Positions 9,743 through 20,107 of a stretch of DNA of 59,092 nt are shown in pieces. Position 1 is the stretch's first letter, and every line of letters starts with the position of its first letter. The translations under genes were made by a program, and so were the position numbers. The notes under the pieces were generated by a model that was not told where the DNA came from, did no database searches, and saw only the letters and a list, made by a program, of their open reading frames with translations. This stretch comes from SAR92 bacterium BACL16 MAG-120619-bin48 (GTDB taxonomy: Bacteria; Pseudomonadota; Gammaproteobacteria; Pseudomonadales; Porticoccaceae), in contig LIDE01000008.1 in NCBI GenBank assembly GCA_001438605.1, positions 1 through 59,092 of the forward strand, in the 5' to 3' direction.

Positions 9743-11281
9743 CTATGCGCTGGCAGCACTATTGTTGTTATGTAAGCCCAACACTTGAGTTTTGCGTTGC
9801 CCATTAGCATGAGCCGGCTTGAGTTTAGCGTTGTCGTTGCGCGCTTGGTCAATGCGCTGCAGATAGGCGTCGTCAACATCGCCAGTGATGTAATTGCCAT
9901 CGAACACAGAGCACTCAAAGCGCTGAATTTGCTCGTTACCTTCGGCTGCGGCCAGCACCAAGTCTTCAATATCTTGATAGACAATCCAGTCAGCGCCAAT
10001 AATTTCGCCAACTTCCTCATCGCTGCGACCGTGGGCAATCAGCTCGGTTGCCGACGGCATATCGATACCATAGACATTTGGATAGCGCACACCGGGCGCT
10101 GCAGAGGCCATATAAACCTTATTGGCGCCAGCGTCTCTGGCCATTTGAATAATTTCTTTCGATGTTGTGCCGCGAACAATCGAGTCGTCCACCAGCATTA
10201 CATTCTTGCCAGCAAACTCAAGCTTTACCGCATTGAGCTTCTGGCGCACCGACTTTTTACGCTGGGTTTGGCCCGGCATAATAAACGTGCGGCCAATGTA
10301 GCGGTTTTTCATAAAGCCCTCACGCAGCTTCACACCGAGCGTCTCGGCCATCGCTTGCGCAGACACACGACTGGTGTCGGGAATCGGAATAACCACATCA
10401 ATATCGTGATCGGGGCGCAGGCGCAGGACTTTTTCGGCGAGTTTTTCACCCATTCGCAGACGGCATTTATAAACCGAAATATCGTCAATCATGGAGTCTG
10501 GACGGGCAAAATAAACATGCTCAAAAATACAGGGGACCAATTCGAACTGATCGGCGCACTGCTTAATATGAAATTTACCAGTGCTATCGACAAACAGCGC
10601 CTCACCCGGCTGCACATCTTTAACGGAGCCAAAACCCATGCTGTCCAGCACCACACTCTCGGAGGCGACAGCATATTCAGTGCCGGTTTCAGTCTCTCTT
10701 GAACCATAACAGAGCGGACGAATACCAAACGTGTCGCGAAAGGCGAACATCCCGTAATTAGCAATAAGGCCTACAACCGCATAGGCGCCCTTACAGCGCT
10801 TGTGAACATTTGTCACTGCGGCAAAAATATCATCGCTCGAGGGTTCCAATTTACCGCGCAGTTGCAGTTCGTGAGCAAACACATTGAGCAGTACTTCAGA
10901 ATCTGAATCTGTGTTGAGATGGCGCAAGTCAGAGCGGAAAATATGTGTGCGCAACTCATCGGCATTGGTCAGATTGCCATTGTGCGCGATACAGATACCG
11001 TAGGGAGAATTTACGTAAAACGGCTGAGCCAGCGCGGGCCCTGAACTGCCGGCAGTGGGATAACGCACATGACCTATACCCACATTGCCAATCAATCGCT
11101 CCATGTGCTCGCTGTCAAACACATCGCGGGCAAGACCAACGTCTTTGCACTGATGGATTTCACCATTCGACTCGGTAACGATTCCCGCGGCATCTTGACC
11201 GCGATGTTGCAAGACTGTCAACGCATCATAGAGGCGCACATTAACACTAGACGTTCCGGAAATTCCTACAACACCACACAT
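9743..11281 (-). CDS. purF: Amidophosphoribosyltransferase
   Basis: First committed enzyme of purine synthesis: PRPP plus glutamine to 5-phosphoribosylamine. The 512-residue protein begins MCGVVGISG, giving the Ntn-type Cys nucleophile after Met removal. The N-terminal glutaminase domain has HNGNLTNADEL, and the C-terminal phosphoribosyltransferase domain has the PRPP loop VMLVDDSIVRGTT near residue 365. It starts three bases after the cvpA stop, so the two are co-translated, as in E. coli. Confidence 0.96.
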   Translation of the reverse strand: MCGVVGISGTSSVNVRLYDALTVLQHRGQDAAGIVTESNGEIHQCKDVGLARDVFDSEHMERLIGNVGIGHVRYPTAGSSGPALAQPFYVNSPYGICIAHNGNLTNADELRTHIFRSDLRHLNTDSDSEVLLNVFAHELQLRGKLEPSSDDIFAAVTNVHKRCKGAYAVVGLIANYGMFAFRDTFGIRPLCYGSRETETGTEYAVASESVVLDSMGFGSVKDVQPGEALFVDSTGKFHIKQCADQFELVPCIFEHVYFARPDSMIDDISVYKCRLRMGEKLAEKVLRLRPDHDIDVVIPIPDTSRVSAQAMAETLGVKLREGFMKNRYIGRTFIMPGQTQRKKSVRQKLNAVKLEFAGKNVMLVDDSIVRGTTSKEIIQMARDAGANKVYMASAAPGVRYPNVYGIDMPSATELIAHGRSDEEVGEIIGADWIVYQDIEDLVLAAAEGNEQIQRFECSVFDGNYITGDVDDAYLQRIDQARNDNAKLKPAHANGQRKTQVLGLHNNNSAASA

Positions 11282-11284
11282 CGA

Positions 11285-11785
11285 TTAGACCCAACCCATT
11301 ATGAAATTTTTGACGGCCGCCGCCGCTTCCACACCCCAATCTGCAAAGCCTTGAAATACTGGAATCAGCGCCGACGCCTGCCACCAGGCGTCTTGATCGA
11401 CCGGTAGCGCTTTTGGCATAACAATCACCAGCGCTAGGACAATCAATAAACCCCTGAACACTCCAAAAATCAGTCCCAACATCCTGTCTGTTCCGCTCAA
11501 TCCGGTAGAGCTGACCAGTTTTCCCAATAAAAAATTTACCATCGCGCCCAACAGCAAGGTACCGACAAAGAGAATACCCCATGCCGCCAACTGTCTGATT
11601 GAGGCCAAACCAATAAAGTTGACCAACAGTTCAGCGGCCGGCTCTTTAAAATTCATGGCCACAGCAAAGGCGGCAACCCAAATAACCAGTGACATCGCCT
11701 CTTTGATAAAACCGCGCACCAAACTCACCAGCGCCGAGAGCACAACAATACCAATAATGATCCAATCCGCTGCCGCTATCTCCAT
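11285..11785 (-). CDS. cvpA: CvpA family membrane protein
   Basis: Integral membrane protein of the CvpA family (166 residues, four predicted membrane segments starting DWIIIGIVVLSALVSLVRG), required for colicin V production in E. coli and linked there to envelope homeostasis. The family motif SLVRGFIKE is present. It has a clear ribosome site (TGGAGAG) and lies between dedD and purF, the standard order. The biochemical function is unsettled. Confidence 0.93.
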   Translation of the reverse strand: MEIAAADWIIIGIVVLSALVSLVRGFIKEAMSLVIWVAAFAVAMNFKEPAAELLVNFIGLASIRQLAAWGILFVGTLLLGAMVNFLLGKLVSSTGLSGTDRMLGLIFGVFRGLLIVLALVIVMPKALPVDQDAWWQASALIPVFQGFADWGVEAAAAVKNFIMGWV

Positions 11786-11828
11786 GATTTACTCTCCAGA
11801 TCCGTATATCTTGCGCTGGCGCTAGCCG

Positions 11829-12350
11829 TTAAGGAACGTATTGCAGCACAATCGCATCGGTCTTAAACGCGAGGTCGATCTTCTGCTTTTCCTCAGTCGC
11901 CCTGCGCTTATCAGCTTTTGGGCCAACATAGACTCGGTAATAAGTCTTTGAATCAACTGCGGCCGCTTTGACGAATGACTTGAACCCGCCATCGCGCAGC
12001 TGCTGCATTAAATTGTCAGCCTTATCGGCAACTTCAAAGCTGCCGACCTGCAAAACCCACGCCTGCGGCAAGTTATTTTCATCGAGACCGCGAGACACAT
12101 CGCTGCTCTCGTTGGCCGGTGCTGACTTGGCAATATCAAACAGCGTGTCGAGAACACCGCTCTCCTCCGCCTTTTCGGGGCGCTGAGCTTTATTTACTTC
12201 AACTGGCGCTATTTCAGGTGCAGCGGGCAGTCTGCTGCTGTGATCAATTTTCAATGGATCAGCAAAATCAAACAGTATTGGTAAAATAATCAATCCCAGC
12301 GCACCGAGAACCAGTGCGCCGACAATGCGCTGCCTTAAGCCACTACTCAT
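11829..12350 (-). CDS. dedD: SPOR-domain protein, DedD-like
   Basis: Cell-division-associated envelope protein. It has one N-terminal membrane segment (IVGALVLGALGLIILPILF), a variable linker, and a C-terminal SPOR domain (about residues 95-170, starting WVLQVGSFEV) that binds denuded septal peptidoglycan. I start it at the ATG at 12350 ([11 protein letters not shown], 173 residues). This overlaps the folC stop by 8 bases and removes a 35-residue extension that would lie inside folC and lack family similarity. Confidence 0.9.
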   Translation of the reverse strand: MSSGLRQRIVGALVLGALGLIILPILFDFADPLKIDHSSRLPAAPEIAPVEVNKAQRPEKAEESGVLDTLFDIAKSAPANESSDVSRGLDENNLPQAWVLQVGSFEVADKADNLMQQLRDGGFKSFVKAAAVDSKTYYRVYVGPKADKRRATEEKQKIDLAFKTDAIVLQYVP

Positions 12351-13638
12351 TCGTATACCCACCGCTGCTGCGTTGCATTTTAAGCACTGCTGACACTGTG
12401 TGGAAAGACCCAAAGACCACCACCACATCATCATTTGATGCCTGACTGACGGCACTTAAAAATGCCTGCTCAAGCCCATCAAAAAGCACTGCTGAAAGGC
12501 CAGCATTGTATACCACTTCGAACAGAGTTTGGCCTTTAGTCGCCCTGTTAGAGTCGCTAATTTCTGCAATACACCAGTGATCAATAATAGAACTCAGCGG
12601 CGCAACGATGCCCGGCCAATCTTTGTCGGCCAAAACCGATGCCACTGCCCAATAACGGCCTGCGATGGGCGCCAGTCGCTGCGCTAAAACAGCCGCGGCA
12701 GCGGGATTGTGGGCTACATCTAAAATTACCTTGACGCCGTTGATGCTGCAGCGCTGATGGCGGCCGGTTAACCCGAGTCCCTGCATGGCCGCTCTGACTT
12801 TTTCTTGATCGAGTGAATACCCCGCACAAAGCAGCGCCTGTATTGCCGCGGATTTGTTACTTGGCAGCAATCCATCGCTGGGGAGATCCTTGAAAAAAAG
12901 TGTCTCGTTGCTTGGGGTGCGCACGCGCAGATCAAAAACATCGCCTCGGGGATCAAGGGAAAACGCCTCGCCGATGCGAAAAACCTCAGCGCCGGTATTT
13001 GCCAGCATGTCAGCAAAGCCAATCGGTGCGTCCGCCTCAGCAATCACCAGCGGCCTGCCCTCGCGGGCAATGCCCAATTTTTCAACTGCGATAAGTTCGC
13101 GGGTATCGCCCAGCCAAGCTTGATGGTCGAGCCCAATACTGGCGACCACGGCAACATCCGCATCGATGATATTAATTGCGTCTAGCCTTCCGCCGAGGCC
13201 AACTTCAAGCAGCATAATGTCGACGTTCGCATCGATAAAGACGAGCAGTGCCGCCAGACAACCAAACTCAAAGTAAGTGAGAGAAATATCTCCGCGGGCG
13301 GCCTCAATTTCGACAAAGGCGCGGGTTATAGACGCATCGTCAACCGGTGTGCCCTGCACACAGATGCGCTCGTTGTAATCAATAAAATGTGGCGATGTGA
13401 AAGTGCCCACACGATAACCCTGTTGCAGCATAATCGCTTGCATGGTGGTTACGCAGGAGCCCTTGCCATTGGTGCCGCCGACCGTGATGGCCGTTGGCAG
13501 CGAAACGGGATTATTCTGGGCGCGAAGAGCAAGAATGGCGCTCCAGACAGCAGAGACGCGCTGTAGTCCTAGATCAATTTCGCTGGGATGACGAGCCTCC
13601 AGCAGAGTCAACCACTCCGCTAGAGATCGATCAGGCAT
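12343..13638 (-). CDS. folC: Bifunctional dihydrofolate synthase / folylpolyglutamate synthase
   Basis: Mur-ligase-family enzyme adding glutamate to dihydropteroate and to folates. The P-loop is GGTNGKGS near residue 52 and the ligase signature [10 protein letters not shown] follows; the C-terminal domain contains [10 protein letters not shown]. The start is set at 13638 ([18 protein letters not shown], 431 residues), where ATGCCTGA overlaps the accD stop by 8 bases. A longer frame to 13692 exists but lies entirely inside accD. It sits between accD and dedD as in E. coli and Pseudomonas. Confidence 0.95.
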   Translation of the reverse strand: MPDRSLAEWLTLLEARHPSEIDLGLQRVSAVWSAILALRAQNNPVSLPTAITVGGTNGKGSCVTTMQAIMLQQGYRVGTFTSPHFIDYNERICVQGTPVDDASITRAFVEIEAARGDISLTYFEFGCLAALLVFIDANVDIMLLEVGLGGRLDAINIIDADVAVVASIGLDHQAWLGDTRELIAVEKLGIAREGRPLVIAEADAPIGFADMLANTGAEVFRIGEAFSLDPRGDVFDLRVRTPSNETLFFKDLPSDGLLPSNKSAAIQALLCAGYSLDQEKVRAAMQGLGLTGRHQRCSINGVKVILDVAHNPAAAAVLAQRLAPIAGRYWAVASVLADKDWPGIVAPLSSIIDHWCIAEISDSNRATKGQTLFEVVYNAGLSAVLFDGLEQAFLSAVSQASNDDVVVVFGSFHTVSAVLKMQRSSGGYTNE

Positions 13639-14503
13639 CGACAGGTTCAGCGACGCGGAGAAACTTGGAGAGGATACTTGCAAGACGATCACGCATTTGG
13701 TGGCGATCGATAATCATATCAATCTGGCCTTTTTCGAGCAGGAATTCACTGCGTTGAAATCCCTTTGGCAGCTTCTGGCGAATGGTCTGTTCAATAATAT
13801 TGGGGCCGGCAAATCCTGCGCGAGCACCCGGCTCTGCCACATTGAGATCACCCAGCATGGCGAGACTTGCAGATACGCCGCCATAGACAGGATCAGTCAT
13901 AACCGAGACATAGGGAACGCCCGCAAGCTTTAGTCGCTCGAGGATGGCACTGGTTTTGGCCATCTGCATCAGGGAAATTAACGCTTCTTGCATACGCGCA
14001 CCACCGGTGGCAGAAAAGCAAATCAGCGGTTTTCTCTCGGCCAGCGCCAACTGCGCAGCACGGGTGAATTTCTCACCCACGGCATACCCCATGGAGCCGC
14101 CATGGAATTCGAATTCAAAGGCCACCGCAACCACCGGAATGCCCTTCACCGTTCCGCTCATGGCAACAAGGGCGTCTTTTTCACCGGTTTTTTTCTGCGC
14201 TTCGATGAGACGGTCTTTGTACTTCTTGATATCGCGAAACTTCAGGCGATCGATGGGCTCAACCTCTACCGCTAACTCTGTGCGGCCAGCACTGTCGAGG
14301 AAAATATCGAGGCGCCGTCGGGCGCCGATGCGAATGTGATGCTCGCACTTGGGGCAGACATCCAAGTTGCGCTCGAGCTCAGGGCGATAAAGGGGAGAGG
14401 TACATTTTGGACATTTTTTCCACAGGCCCTCTGGCACAGAGGCTGAGCGCTCACCTTTAGTTGGCGCCGGTCCTTTTGGTTTAATGCGTTGCAGCCAGTT
14501 CAT
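13631..14503 (-). CDS. accD: Acetyl-CoA carboxylase carboxyltransferase subunit beta
   Basis: Beta subunit of the carboxyltransferase making malonyl-CoA for fatty acid synthesis. The 290-residue protein has the zinc ribbon with Cys31, Cys34, Cys50 and Cys53 (CPKC...CPKC) and the crotonase-like carboxyltransferase core ([18 protein letters not shown]). The downstream folC start overlaps its stop by 8 bases. The 184 bases between it and trpF show no gene. Confidence 0.96.
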   Translation of the reverse strand: MNWLQRIKPKGPAPTKGERSASVPEGLWKKCPKCTSPLYRPELERNLDVCPKCEHHIRIGARRRLDIFLDSAGRTELAVEVEPIDRLKFRDIKKYKDRLIEAQKKTGEKDALVAMSGTVKGIPVVAVAFEFEFHGGSMGYAVGEKFTRAAQLALAERKPLICFSATGGARMQEALISLMQMAKTSAILERLKLAGVPYVSVMTDPVYGGVSASLAMLGDLNVAEPGARAGFAGPNIIEQTIRQKLPKGFQRSEFLLEKGQIDMIIDRHQMRDRLASILSKFLRVAEPVDA

Positions 14504-14687
14504 CGTTTTCCCTTTTCGCAGAAGTCAGAGCGATTGCACAGTGTTCGCCGGAATGTGGCGAGCAACTCGCCGGTAACAGTCGCGACAATCGCTGCCACCT
14601 TGAGACTGACTGTGACGCTGATTGTTGCACCGATTGTCGGGATGAAGTTTAACACGACAGTTTGATCGAGCTAAACACCGAATAACA

Positions 14688-15320
14688 TTATTTTAATGCC
14701 TCGGCGGCGGCTTTCGCGCGCGCGACAAAATCGCCCACGCGCCGCTCATCTTTCATGCCAGCTGACGCCTCGACGCCACCGCTCACATCGACCATGTCCG
14801 GCGCCACTGCCACTACTGCATCACCTACATTGTCTGGAGTTAGTCCGCCCGCCAATATCAACTTAAAATTTCGCTGTTTGGGCAACCGCTGCCAGTCAAA
14901 GCGCTCTCCGGTACCGCCATATTGATCGGCATGCCACGCATCGAACAGCAGTCCGTAGGCGTCGGCATAGTCTTCTGCTTCAGCGTTGATATCAAGGTTG
15001 TCATGCATGCGTAGGGCACGAATATAGGGGAACTGAAATTGCCGACAAAACGCGGCCGTTTCGTCGCCGTGAAATTGCAAAAGATCGGGTTTGACTTCGC
15101 GTATCACCTGCTTCACAAAGGCCGCGTCGGCATTCACCAATAGCACCACACAGAGACGATCCGGTGCGATTGCCGCGCGGATGGCGATCGCCTGCTGCAA
15201 ATCGATATAGCGAGAACTTTTTTCGTACAGCACCAACCCTAGGGCGTCGGCCCCAGCGGACTGAACCATTAGCGCTTGCTCGGGCGTGGTAATTCCGCAA
15301 ATTTTCACGTCAACAGACAT
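14688..15320 (-). CDS. trpF: Phosphoribosylanthranilate isomerase
   Basis: TIM-barrel isomerase of tryptophan synthesis, 210 residues. It carries the N-terminal catalytic Cys motif VKICGITTPEQ, the LQFHGDE motif and the phosphate-binding LAGGLTPDNV. Catalytic Asp is expected in LFDAWHADQYGGTG. It lies between truA and accD, the conserved Pseudomonas order. It is separated from truA by an AT-rich inverted repeat (15372-15415). Confidence 0.96.
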   Translation of the reverse strand: MSVDVKICGITTPEQALMVQSAGADALGLVLYEKSSRYIDLQQAIAIRAAIAPDRLCVVLLVNADAAFVKQVIREVKPDLLQFHGDETAAFCRQFQFPYIRALRMHDNLDINAEAEDYADAYGLLFDAWHADQYGGTGERFDWQRLPKQRNFKLILAGGLTPDNVGDAVVAVAPDMVDVSGGVEASAGMKDERRVGDFVARAKAAAEALK

Positions 15321-15371
15321 CGATTTGGCGCCTCTCTGCTTCTTTTGCTATCTTAATAATGGACTTTAAAT

Positions 15372-15415
15372 AATAGCTATAATTTATTGTTTTTAAACAA
15401 TATAAAATAGCTATT
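15372..15415. repeat. AT-rich double inverted repeat between truA and trpF
   Basis: Outer arms AATAGCTAT (15372-15380) and ATAGCTATT (15407-15415) are perfect complements. Inside them ATTGTTT (15386-15392) and AAACAAT (15395-15401) form a second perfect stem. The right outer arm overlaps the truA stop codon. It could act as a weak terminator or mRNA-end structure on either strand, or as a protein-binding site. No clean T-tract follows the outer stem. Confidence 0.6.
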
Positions 15416-16268
15416 TAGATAAAAATATGGGCCCACCGGATGATAGTGGCAGGCCAAAATACTCGGGGTAACAGACATCCACTAAATATAATCCTTTTGG
15501 TGATGCCGTTGCCGCACTTTTACGGCGGTCTTTGCCGCGCAACAGTTCCGCGATCCAGCTCGGGTCGCGACGGCCAAAGCCGACTTCCATCAGTGAGCCA
15601 ATTATATTGCGCACCATATGCAGCACAAAGGCATTGGCACTGACTTCAAAGACCAGCAGCTCGCCAACGGCGGTTATGCTGGCGCGGGTAATGTTGCGAT
15701 TGGGCGACAAGGACTGACACCCTGCCCCGCGGAATGCGCTGAAATCCTGCTCGCCCAGAAGATATTGACAGGCCTCCTGCATGGCGGCGGCATTCAGGGT
15801 GTAAGGCACCCATGTAACCCCTTGCGCAAGAATGGCGGGCCTTGCCGGTGAGCAGTGCATAATGTATTTGTAGGTGCGTGAGGTGGCGCTAAATCGCGCA
15901 TGAAACTGCTCCGAAACCTGACCTGCCCACAACACAGAGACGCTATCCGGCAACTGGCTATTGGCGCCTTTTACCCAGTTGCGGCCGGTGCGCTCAGCTG
16001 ATGTGTCGAAGTGAATAACTTGATAACTGGCGTGAACCGCGGTGTCAGTGCGCCCTGCGCAGCTCACCACCAGTTCAGCATTGGCAACTGCGCTTAAGGC
16101 GCGCTCTAGTTCCTGCTGCACGGAGGGACTGTGTTTCTGTTTTTGAAAGCCACAAAAAGCGCTGCCGTCGTAGGTGACGACGGCAGCATAGCGTTTGACT
16201 CCTGGAGGAAGGCTCTGGCCCTCTGGAATCTTGGCATTTGGGGTGTACACCCATGCTAATTCAGACAT
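15411..16268 (-). CDS. truA: tRNA pseudouridine(38-40) synthase
   Basis: Makes pseudouridine at positions 38-40 of the tRNA anticodon stem-loop. The 285-residue protein has the catalytic Asp75 in CAGRTDTAVHA, the N-terminal VTYDGSAFCGFQ and the late motif HMVRNIIGSLMEVG. The N-terminus has about 23 residues before the core, somewhat longer than E. coli TruA. No better internal start was found. It follows fimV and precedes trpF. Confidence 0.96.
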   Translation of the reverse strand: MSELAWVYTPNAKIPEGQSLPPGVKRYAAVVTYDGSAFCGFQKQKHSPSVQQELERALSAVANAELVVSCAGRTDTAVHASYQVIHFDTSAERTGRNWVKGANSQLPDSVSVLWAGQVSEQFHARFSATSRTYKYIMHCSPARPAILAQGVTWVPYTLNAAAMQEACQYLLGEQDFSAFRGAGCQSLSPNRNITRASITAVGELLVFEVSANAFVLHMVRNIIGSLMEVGFGRRDPSWIAELLRGKDRRKSAATASPKGLYLVDVCYPEYFGLPLSSGGPIFLSK

Positions 16269-16339
16269 GGCGGAAATTATACACAGTCAGAGCCAGATAA
16301 GCCTCTTTTCAATGGTTGCAACCGCTGTCTATTTGCCCG

Positions 16340-18793
16340 CTAGAGCGTTTCAAGCAGTGCCTTAGCTTTGGCTGCATCCTCTTCGCCTGACTCCTCGATT
16401 AACTCCTGTAAAATCTCCCGAGCGCCCTCTGGGTCGCCCATTTCAACATAGGTTTTGGCGAGATCGAGTTTTACATCCACGGCGTCTAAGACATCAATAT
16501 CATCCAGATCGGCGAAGGGCTCTAATGATATTTCGCTGATCTCAGCGAAAAGCTCATCAGCGCTGTTATCACTATCAATCTGTTCACTGGAGAGAGTGTT
16601 GGAGGTTAGCTCATCGATCTCGGTCGAGCTGTCACTGCCGGCTGGCTCAATATCAAAATCGTCAGCTGTGAGGTTGTCTAAATCCATATCTTCAAGATCG
16701 ATGGCATCGAGATCGTCAATGTTTTCTAGTTCCATGCCTTCTAGGGTGAAATCCTCTAGCTCAAGACCATCGTCAGGCGTATCTACAGCATCATCAGTTG
16801 ACGGTAGCGGGGCTTCATCATCGCTGCTGTCGTCACTGGCGCCATCATCGCCGTCGAAGGCTGACTCACTGTCACCTAAATCGACATACAAGCCATCAAT
16901 TTCGAGCTCTGCGGTGTCCGCCTCGTCAGCGCGCCCTATCACCACATCACCCGACACCTCGGGCCCTGCAATAATAGCCGCCATCTCTATAGCAGCCTCA
17001 TCATCGGTGTCCTGAATTTCTTTGTAGAGAGGCGCCAGTTCTGCCTTGCGATCTTCTGTAAAGAGAATTTCCATAAGCTTTAGGCGCGATGATGCATCGA
17101 GTGGATCGGCTTCGCGGGCCTCTTCCAGCACTTGAATCGCTTGCGCTGTATTGCCTAAGGAGAGATACACCTCAGCTTCGGCAACGGCTTCGACCATCAT
17201 ATCGAAAGTTTCAGCGTTGGCATTTTCCTCGGCGCTGTCGAAAATATCTGCGTCGCTTTCGTCGAAAAGATTGTCGTCGGGATTGAGGTCAAGATCGTCC
17301 AGCGCATGCAATGTTGAGTGCGATGGCGCCGCGCTCACCGCATCACCATCGTAGCTCTCATAGCCCGAGGGAAGCTCGTCACCGTAGCCTTTGTCTTCGG
17401 TCGCGACGGTCGCTTTACGCGCAAAAAACACACCAACAACGGCGATAAGACCCACCACTATTGCCCAGATATAGCCAGGCAGAGCCATAAGCCATGCCGT
17501 AATCGAATTGTCTGTGGCTTTTTTCGCTGGGGACTGCTTCGCAGGCGCGGCAGCGGCACCATCCACCAGGGCGGCCATGGTTTCTACTTGGGCTTCAAGC
17601 AGCGCCATACGCTCACGGAGCTCGCTGTTTTCTTGTTGGGTTTTATTGACTTCATCAGTGGCGACTGCGAGTTCGGCGGCCAACTGACTAATATCATTTG
17701 TGTAGGCTAACAGGGCGTCATCAGAGGGTTCAGCCCCTGTCGCCCCGACCGCTAGAGTGCCACTGCCTTTTTGGTTCTCATAGGACGATGCCAGTTCTAG
17801 GCGACCCTCAGTATTCGAGGTGAATGCATCGTCCTCGGATTGAGATTGCGATGTGGAGCTGCCATCGCTGTCTGCGGCAGTATCTGTGATCGCTGTAGTT
17901 TCTGACTGACCCGCAACAGAGAACGGTGTCAGCTCGGCCGCTGGAACCAGCCCAATTTGCGCAACAACTCGAGTGCCCGATTCTTGCTGAATTTCGCTAT
18001 CTGTGGGCAGTCGCAGCACAGAGCCTTCTTTAATTTGATTGGCATCACCCTGAACGAAAGCGTCTGCGTTATGGCGGTAGAGGGCGTCCATAGCTTGCTG
18101 AATCGTGGCATCTTGAGGGCGCAAGCGCTCAGCAACGTTCCATAGCGTGTCGCCAACTACCACTCGGTGCTGATCACCGGACAGCGGTGGCTGTGACCTC
18201 AGACGCCGAGTTTGACTGAAACTATCGCTTTCTCCCTGCTTTCCCTGCGCGGATTTATTGCTTTGAATGCGGGTATTTGACACGGCGGCGGTTTGCGCGG
18301 GTGCTATCTGAGCGGTACTGTTTTGCGCGCTGTAAATTGGCAGGTCGAGTAGCACTGTGTACTCTCGCTGCACGCGACCGGCGGGCCATTGCAACTGCAC
18401 AAGAAAGTTTAGGTAGGGTTCGGTGATGGCTTGTTCGCTGCTGACTTTGATCACACGGACGTTCGCGCCATCTCGCTCAACCGCGAACTTAAGCTGGGTG
18501 AGCAAAAAATCGCGCGACAGGCCTACGCGCTCGAAGGCTTCCGGCGAGGCCAGTGATACCAGTATCTGGCCGTCCTGAAGATCCTCTGAGCTGAGTAATG
18601 CGATGCTCGCATTGAGCGGCTCGTTGAGGGATGAGTTGACGCTTATCTCACCGAGCCCAACCGCCAAAGCAGAGGGGGCCGCCATCAAACCACCGCAGAG
18701 AATAAGCGGCGCGATGGCCGCTCTCTTAGCTATTACTGCGACGGCCGTTTTTAACGTTTCTACGACCCATGCTGACCACTTCCGAGCTGTCAT
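16340..18793 (-). CDS. fimV: FimV-family polar hub protein
   Basis: Large inner-membrane protein (817 residues) of the FimV/HubP family, which organizes cell poles and supports type IV pilus function. A signal peptide (ending APSALAVG) is followed by the FimV N-terminal domain and a LysM-type peptidoglycan-binding domain (HRVVVGDTLWNVAERL, about residues 210-270). Then come a coiled coil around residue 365, a membrane segment (IWAIVVGLIAVVGVFFARK), a long Asp/Glu-rich cytoplasmic region with a TPR-like repeat, and the conserved FimV C-terminal domain (VDVKLDLAKTYVEMGD). A ribosome site AGGAAA precedes the ATG. Position between asd and truA matches Pseudomonas. Confidence 0.93.
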   Translation of the reverse strand: MTARKWSAWVVETLKTAVAVIAKRAAIAPLILCGGLMAAPSALAVGLGEISVNSSLNEPLNASIALLSSEDLQDGQILVSLASPEAFERVGLSRDFLLTQLKFAVERDGANVRVIKVSSEQAITEPYLNFLVQLQWPAGRVQREYTVLLDLPIYSAQNSTAQIAPAQTAAVSNTRIQSNKSAQGKQGESDSFSQTRRLRSQPPLSGDQHRVVVGDTLWNVAERLRPQDATIQQAMDALYRHNADAFVQGDANQIKEGSVLRLPTDSEIQQESGTRVVAQIGLVPAAELTPFSVAGQSETTAITDTAADSDGSSTSQSQSEDDAFTSNTEGRLELASSYENQKGSGTLAVGATGAEPSDDALLAYTNDISQLAAELAVATDEVNKTQQENSELRERMALLEAQVETMAALVDGAAAAPAKQSPAKKATDNSITAWLMALPGYIWAIVVGLIAVVGVFFARKATVATEDKGYGDELPSGYESYDGDAVSAAPSHSTLHALDDLDLNPDDNLFDESDADIFDSAEENANAETFDMMVEAVAEAEVYLSLGNTAQAIQVLEEAREADPLDASSRLKLMEILFTEDRKAELAPLYKEIQDTDDEAAIEMAAIIAGPEVSGDVVIGRADEADTAELEIDGLYVDLGDSESAFDGDDGASDDSSDDEAPLPSTDDAVDTPDDGLELEDFTLEGMELENIDDLDAIDLEDMDLDNLTADDFDIEPAGSDSSTEIDELTSNTLSSEQIDSDNSADELFAEISEISLEPFADLDDIDVLDAVDVKLDLAKTYVEMGDPEGAREILQELIEESGEEDAAKAKALLETL

Positions 18794-18909
18794 AACTATT
18801 TTCCTATTAAAGACTTTTTAATCAGGGGCTTACAGTAAATGTTTAAAGCCTAACCTGCAATATTTCACAAGGTGATGAGTCTCTAAGTTTTAGCACAGTC
18901 TGTGGCTTT

Positions 18910-20022
18910 TTATCGCTCAATAATAATTCTTAGCATTCGTCGCAACGGTTCCGCAGCACCCCACAGTAGCTGATCGCCAACGGTAAAGGCTGACAGATAC
19001 TGAGGACCCATATTCATTTTGCGCAGACGACCCACTGGCACATCGAGACCGCCAGTCACCGCGGCGGGCGTCAAATGCTTGATAGAGGCCGCTTTGTCAT
19101 TGGCAATGACCTTGGCCCAGGGGTTTGCTTCGGCAAGCATGGCATGGATTTCGTCCATCGGAACATCTTGCGTGAGCTTGATCGTCAAGGCCTGGCTGTG
19201 ACAGCGCATAGCGCCGATGCGCACGCAGAGTCCATCGAGGGGAATTGGGTTGTTGCCACGACCAAGAATTTTGTTGGCCTCTGCCTGATTCTTCCACTCT
19301 TCGCGGCTTTGGCCGTTCTCGAGCTGAGAATCGATATAGGGTAGCAGGCTTCCCGCTAGCGGATAGGCCCAGTTGTCCACGGGGAAACTCGCAGAACGCA
19401 TGGTGTTTGTAACCTGACGATCGATGTCGAGAATAGCCGAGCTCGGATTGGCTAGACTGTCCGCCACTGCGCTGTTGATGGCACCCATTTGGCTGATCAG
19501 CTCGCGCATATTCTGCGCGCCGGCGCCCGACGCAGCTTGGTAAGTCATGGAGCTCGCCCATTCGACCAGCCCAGCATTAAATAGGCCACCGAGGCTCATC
19601 AGCATTAAACTCACGGTACAGTTACCGCCGATAAAGTCTTTCGCGCCGTGCGCCAAACCGTCCTTGATCACGCTCAAGTTGACTGGGTCAAGCACAATTA
19701 TCGCGTTGTCGTTCATGCGCAGTGCAGAAGCTGCGTCAATCCAGTAGCCCTGCCATCCGGCGCTGCGCAACTTTGGGTAGACGTCTTTGGTGTAGTCGCC
19801 GCCCTGACAGGTGACAATAATATCCATCTGCGCCAGCGCGTCGATATCAAACGCGCTTTGCAGCAATGGCGTATCAACACCTACGTCGGGGGCCGCTTGA
19901 CCCGCCTGCGAGGTGGTAAAGAAAAAAGGCTCTATGTGGGCGAAATCGTTTTCTTCGCGCATTCTGTCCATCAGCACAGACCCGACCATGCCACGCCAAC
20001 CGATAAATCCTGTTTTGTTCAT
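18910..20022 (-). CDS. asd: Aspartate-semialdehyde dehydrogenase
   Basis: NADPH-dependent enzyme of the aspartate pathway to Lys, Met, Thr and diaminopimelate. The 370-residue protein has the N-terminal [13 protein letters not shown] nucleotide-binding loop and the catalytic Cys135 in GGNCTVSL. It resembles the long gammaproteobacterial form (E. coli Asd 367). A strong AAGGG ribosome site precedes the ATG. It follows leuB by 85 bases and may share its transcript. Confidence 0.96.
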   Translation of the reverse strand: MNKTGFIGWRGMVGSVLMDRMREENDFAHIEPFFFTTSQAGQAAPDVGVDTPLLQSAFDIDALAQMDIIVTCQGGDYTKDVYPKLRSAGWQGYWIDAASALRMNDNAIIVLDPVNLSVIKDGLAHGAKDFIGGNCTVSLMLMSLGGLFNAGLVEWASSMTYQAASGAGAQNMRELISQMGAINSAVADSLANPSSAILDIDRQVTNTMRSASFPVDNWAYPLAGSLLPYIDSQLENGQSREEWKNQAEANKILGRGNNPIPLDGLCVRIGAMRCHSQALTIKLTQDVPMDEIHAMLAEANPWAKVIANDKAASIKHLTPAAVTGGLDVPVGRLRKMNMGPQYLSAFTVGDQLLWGAAEPLRRMLRIIIER

Positions 20023-20107
20023 GCGTATAACCCTTCAATATTAATTCAAAAAATTATGGTGCCGATTACTGCTGGCGCGGGGTTGCCTGTCAGTTACAGC
20101 CCGTCAG

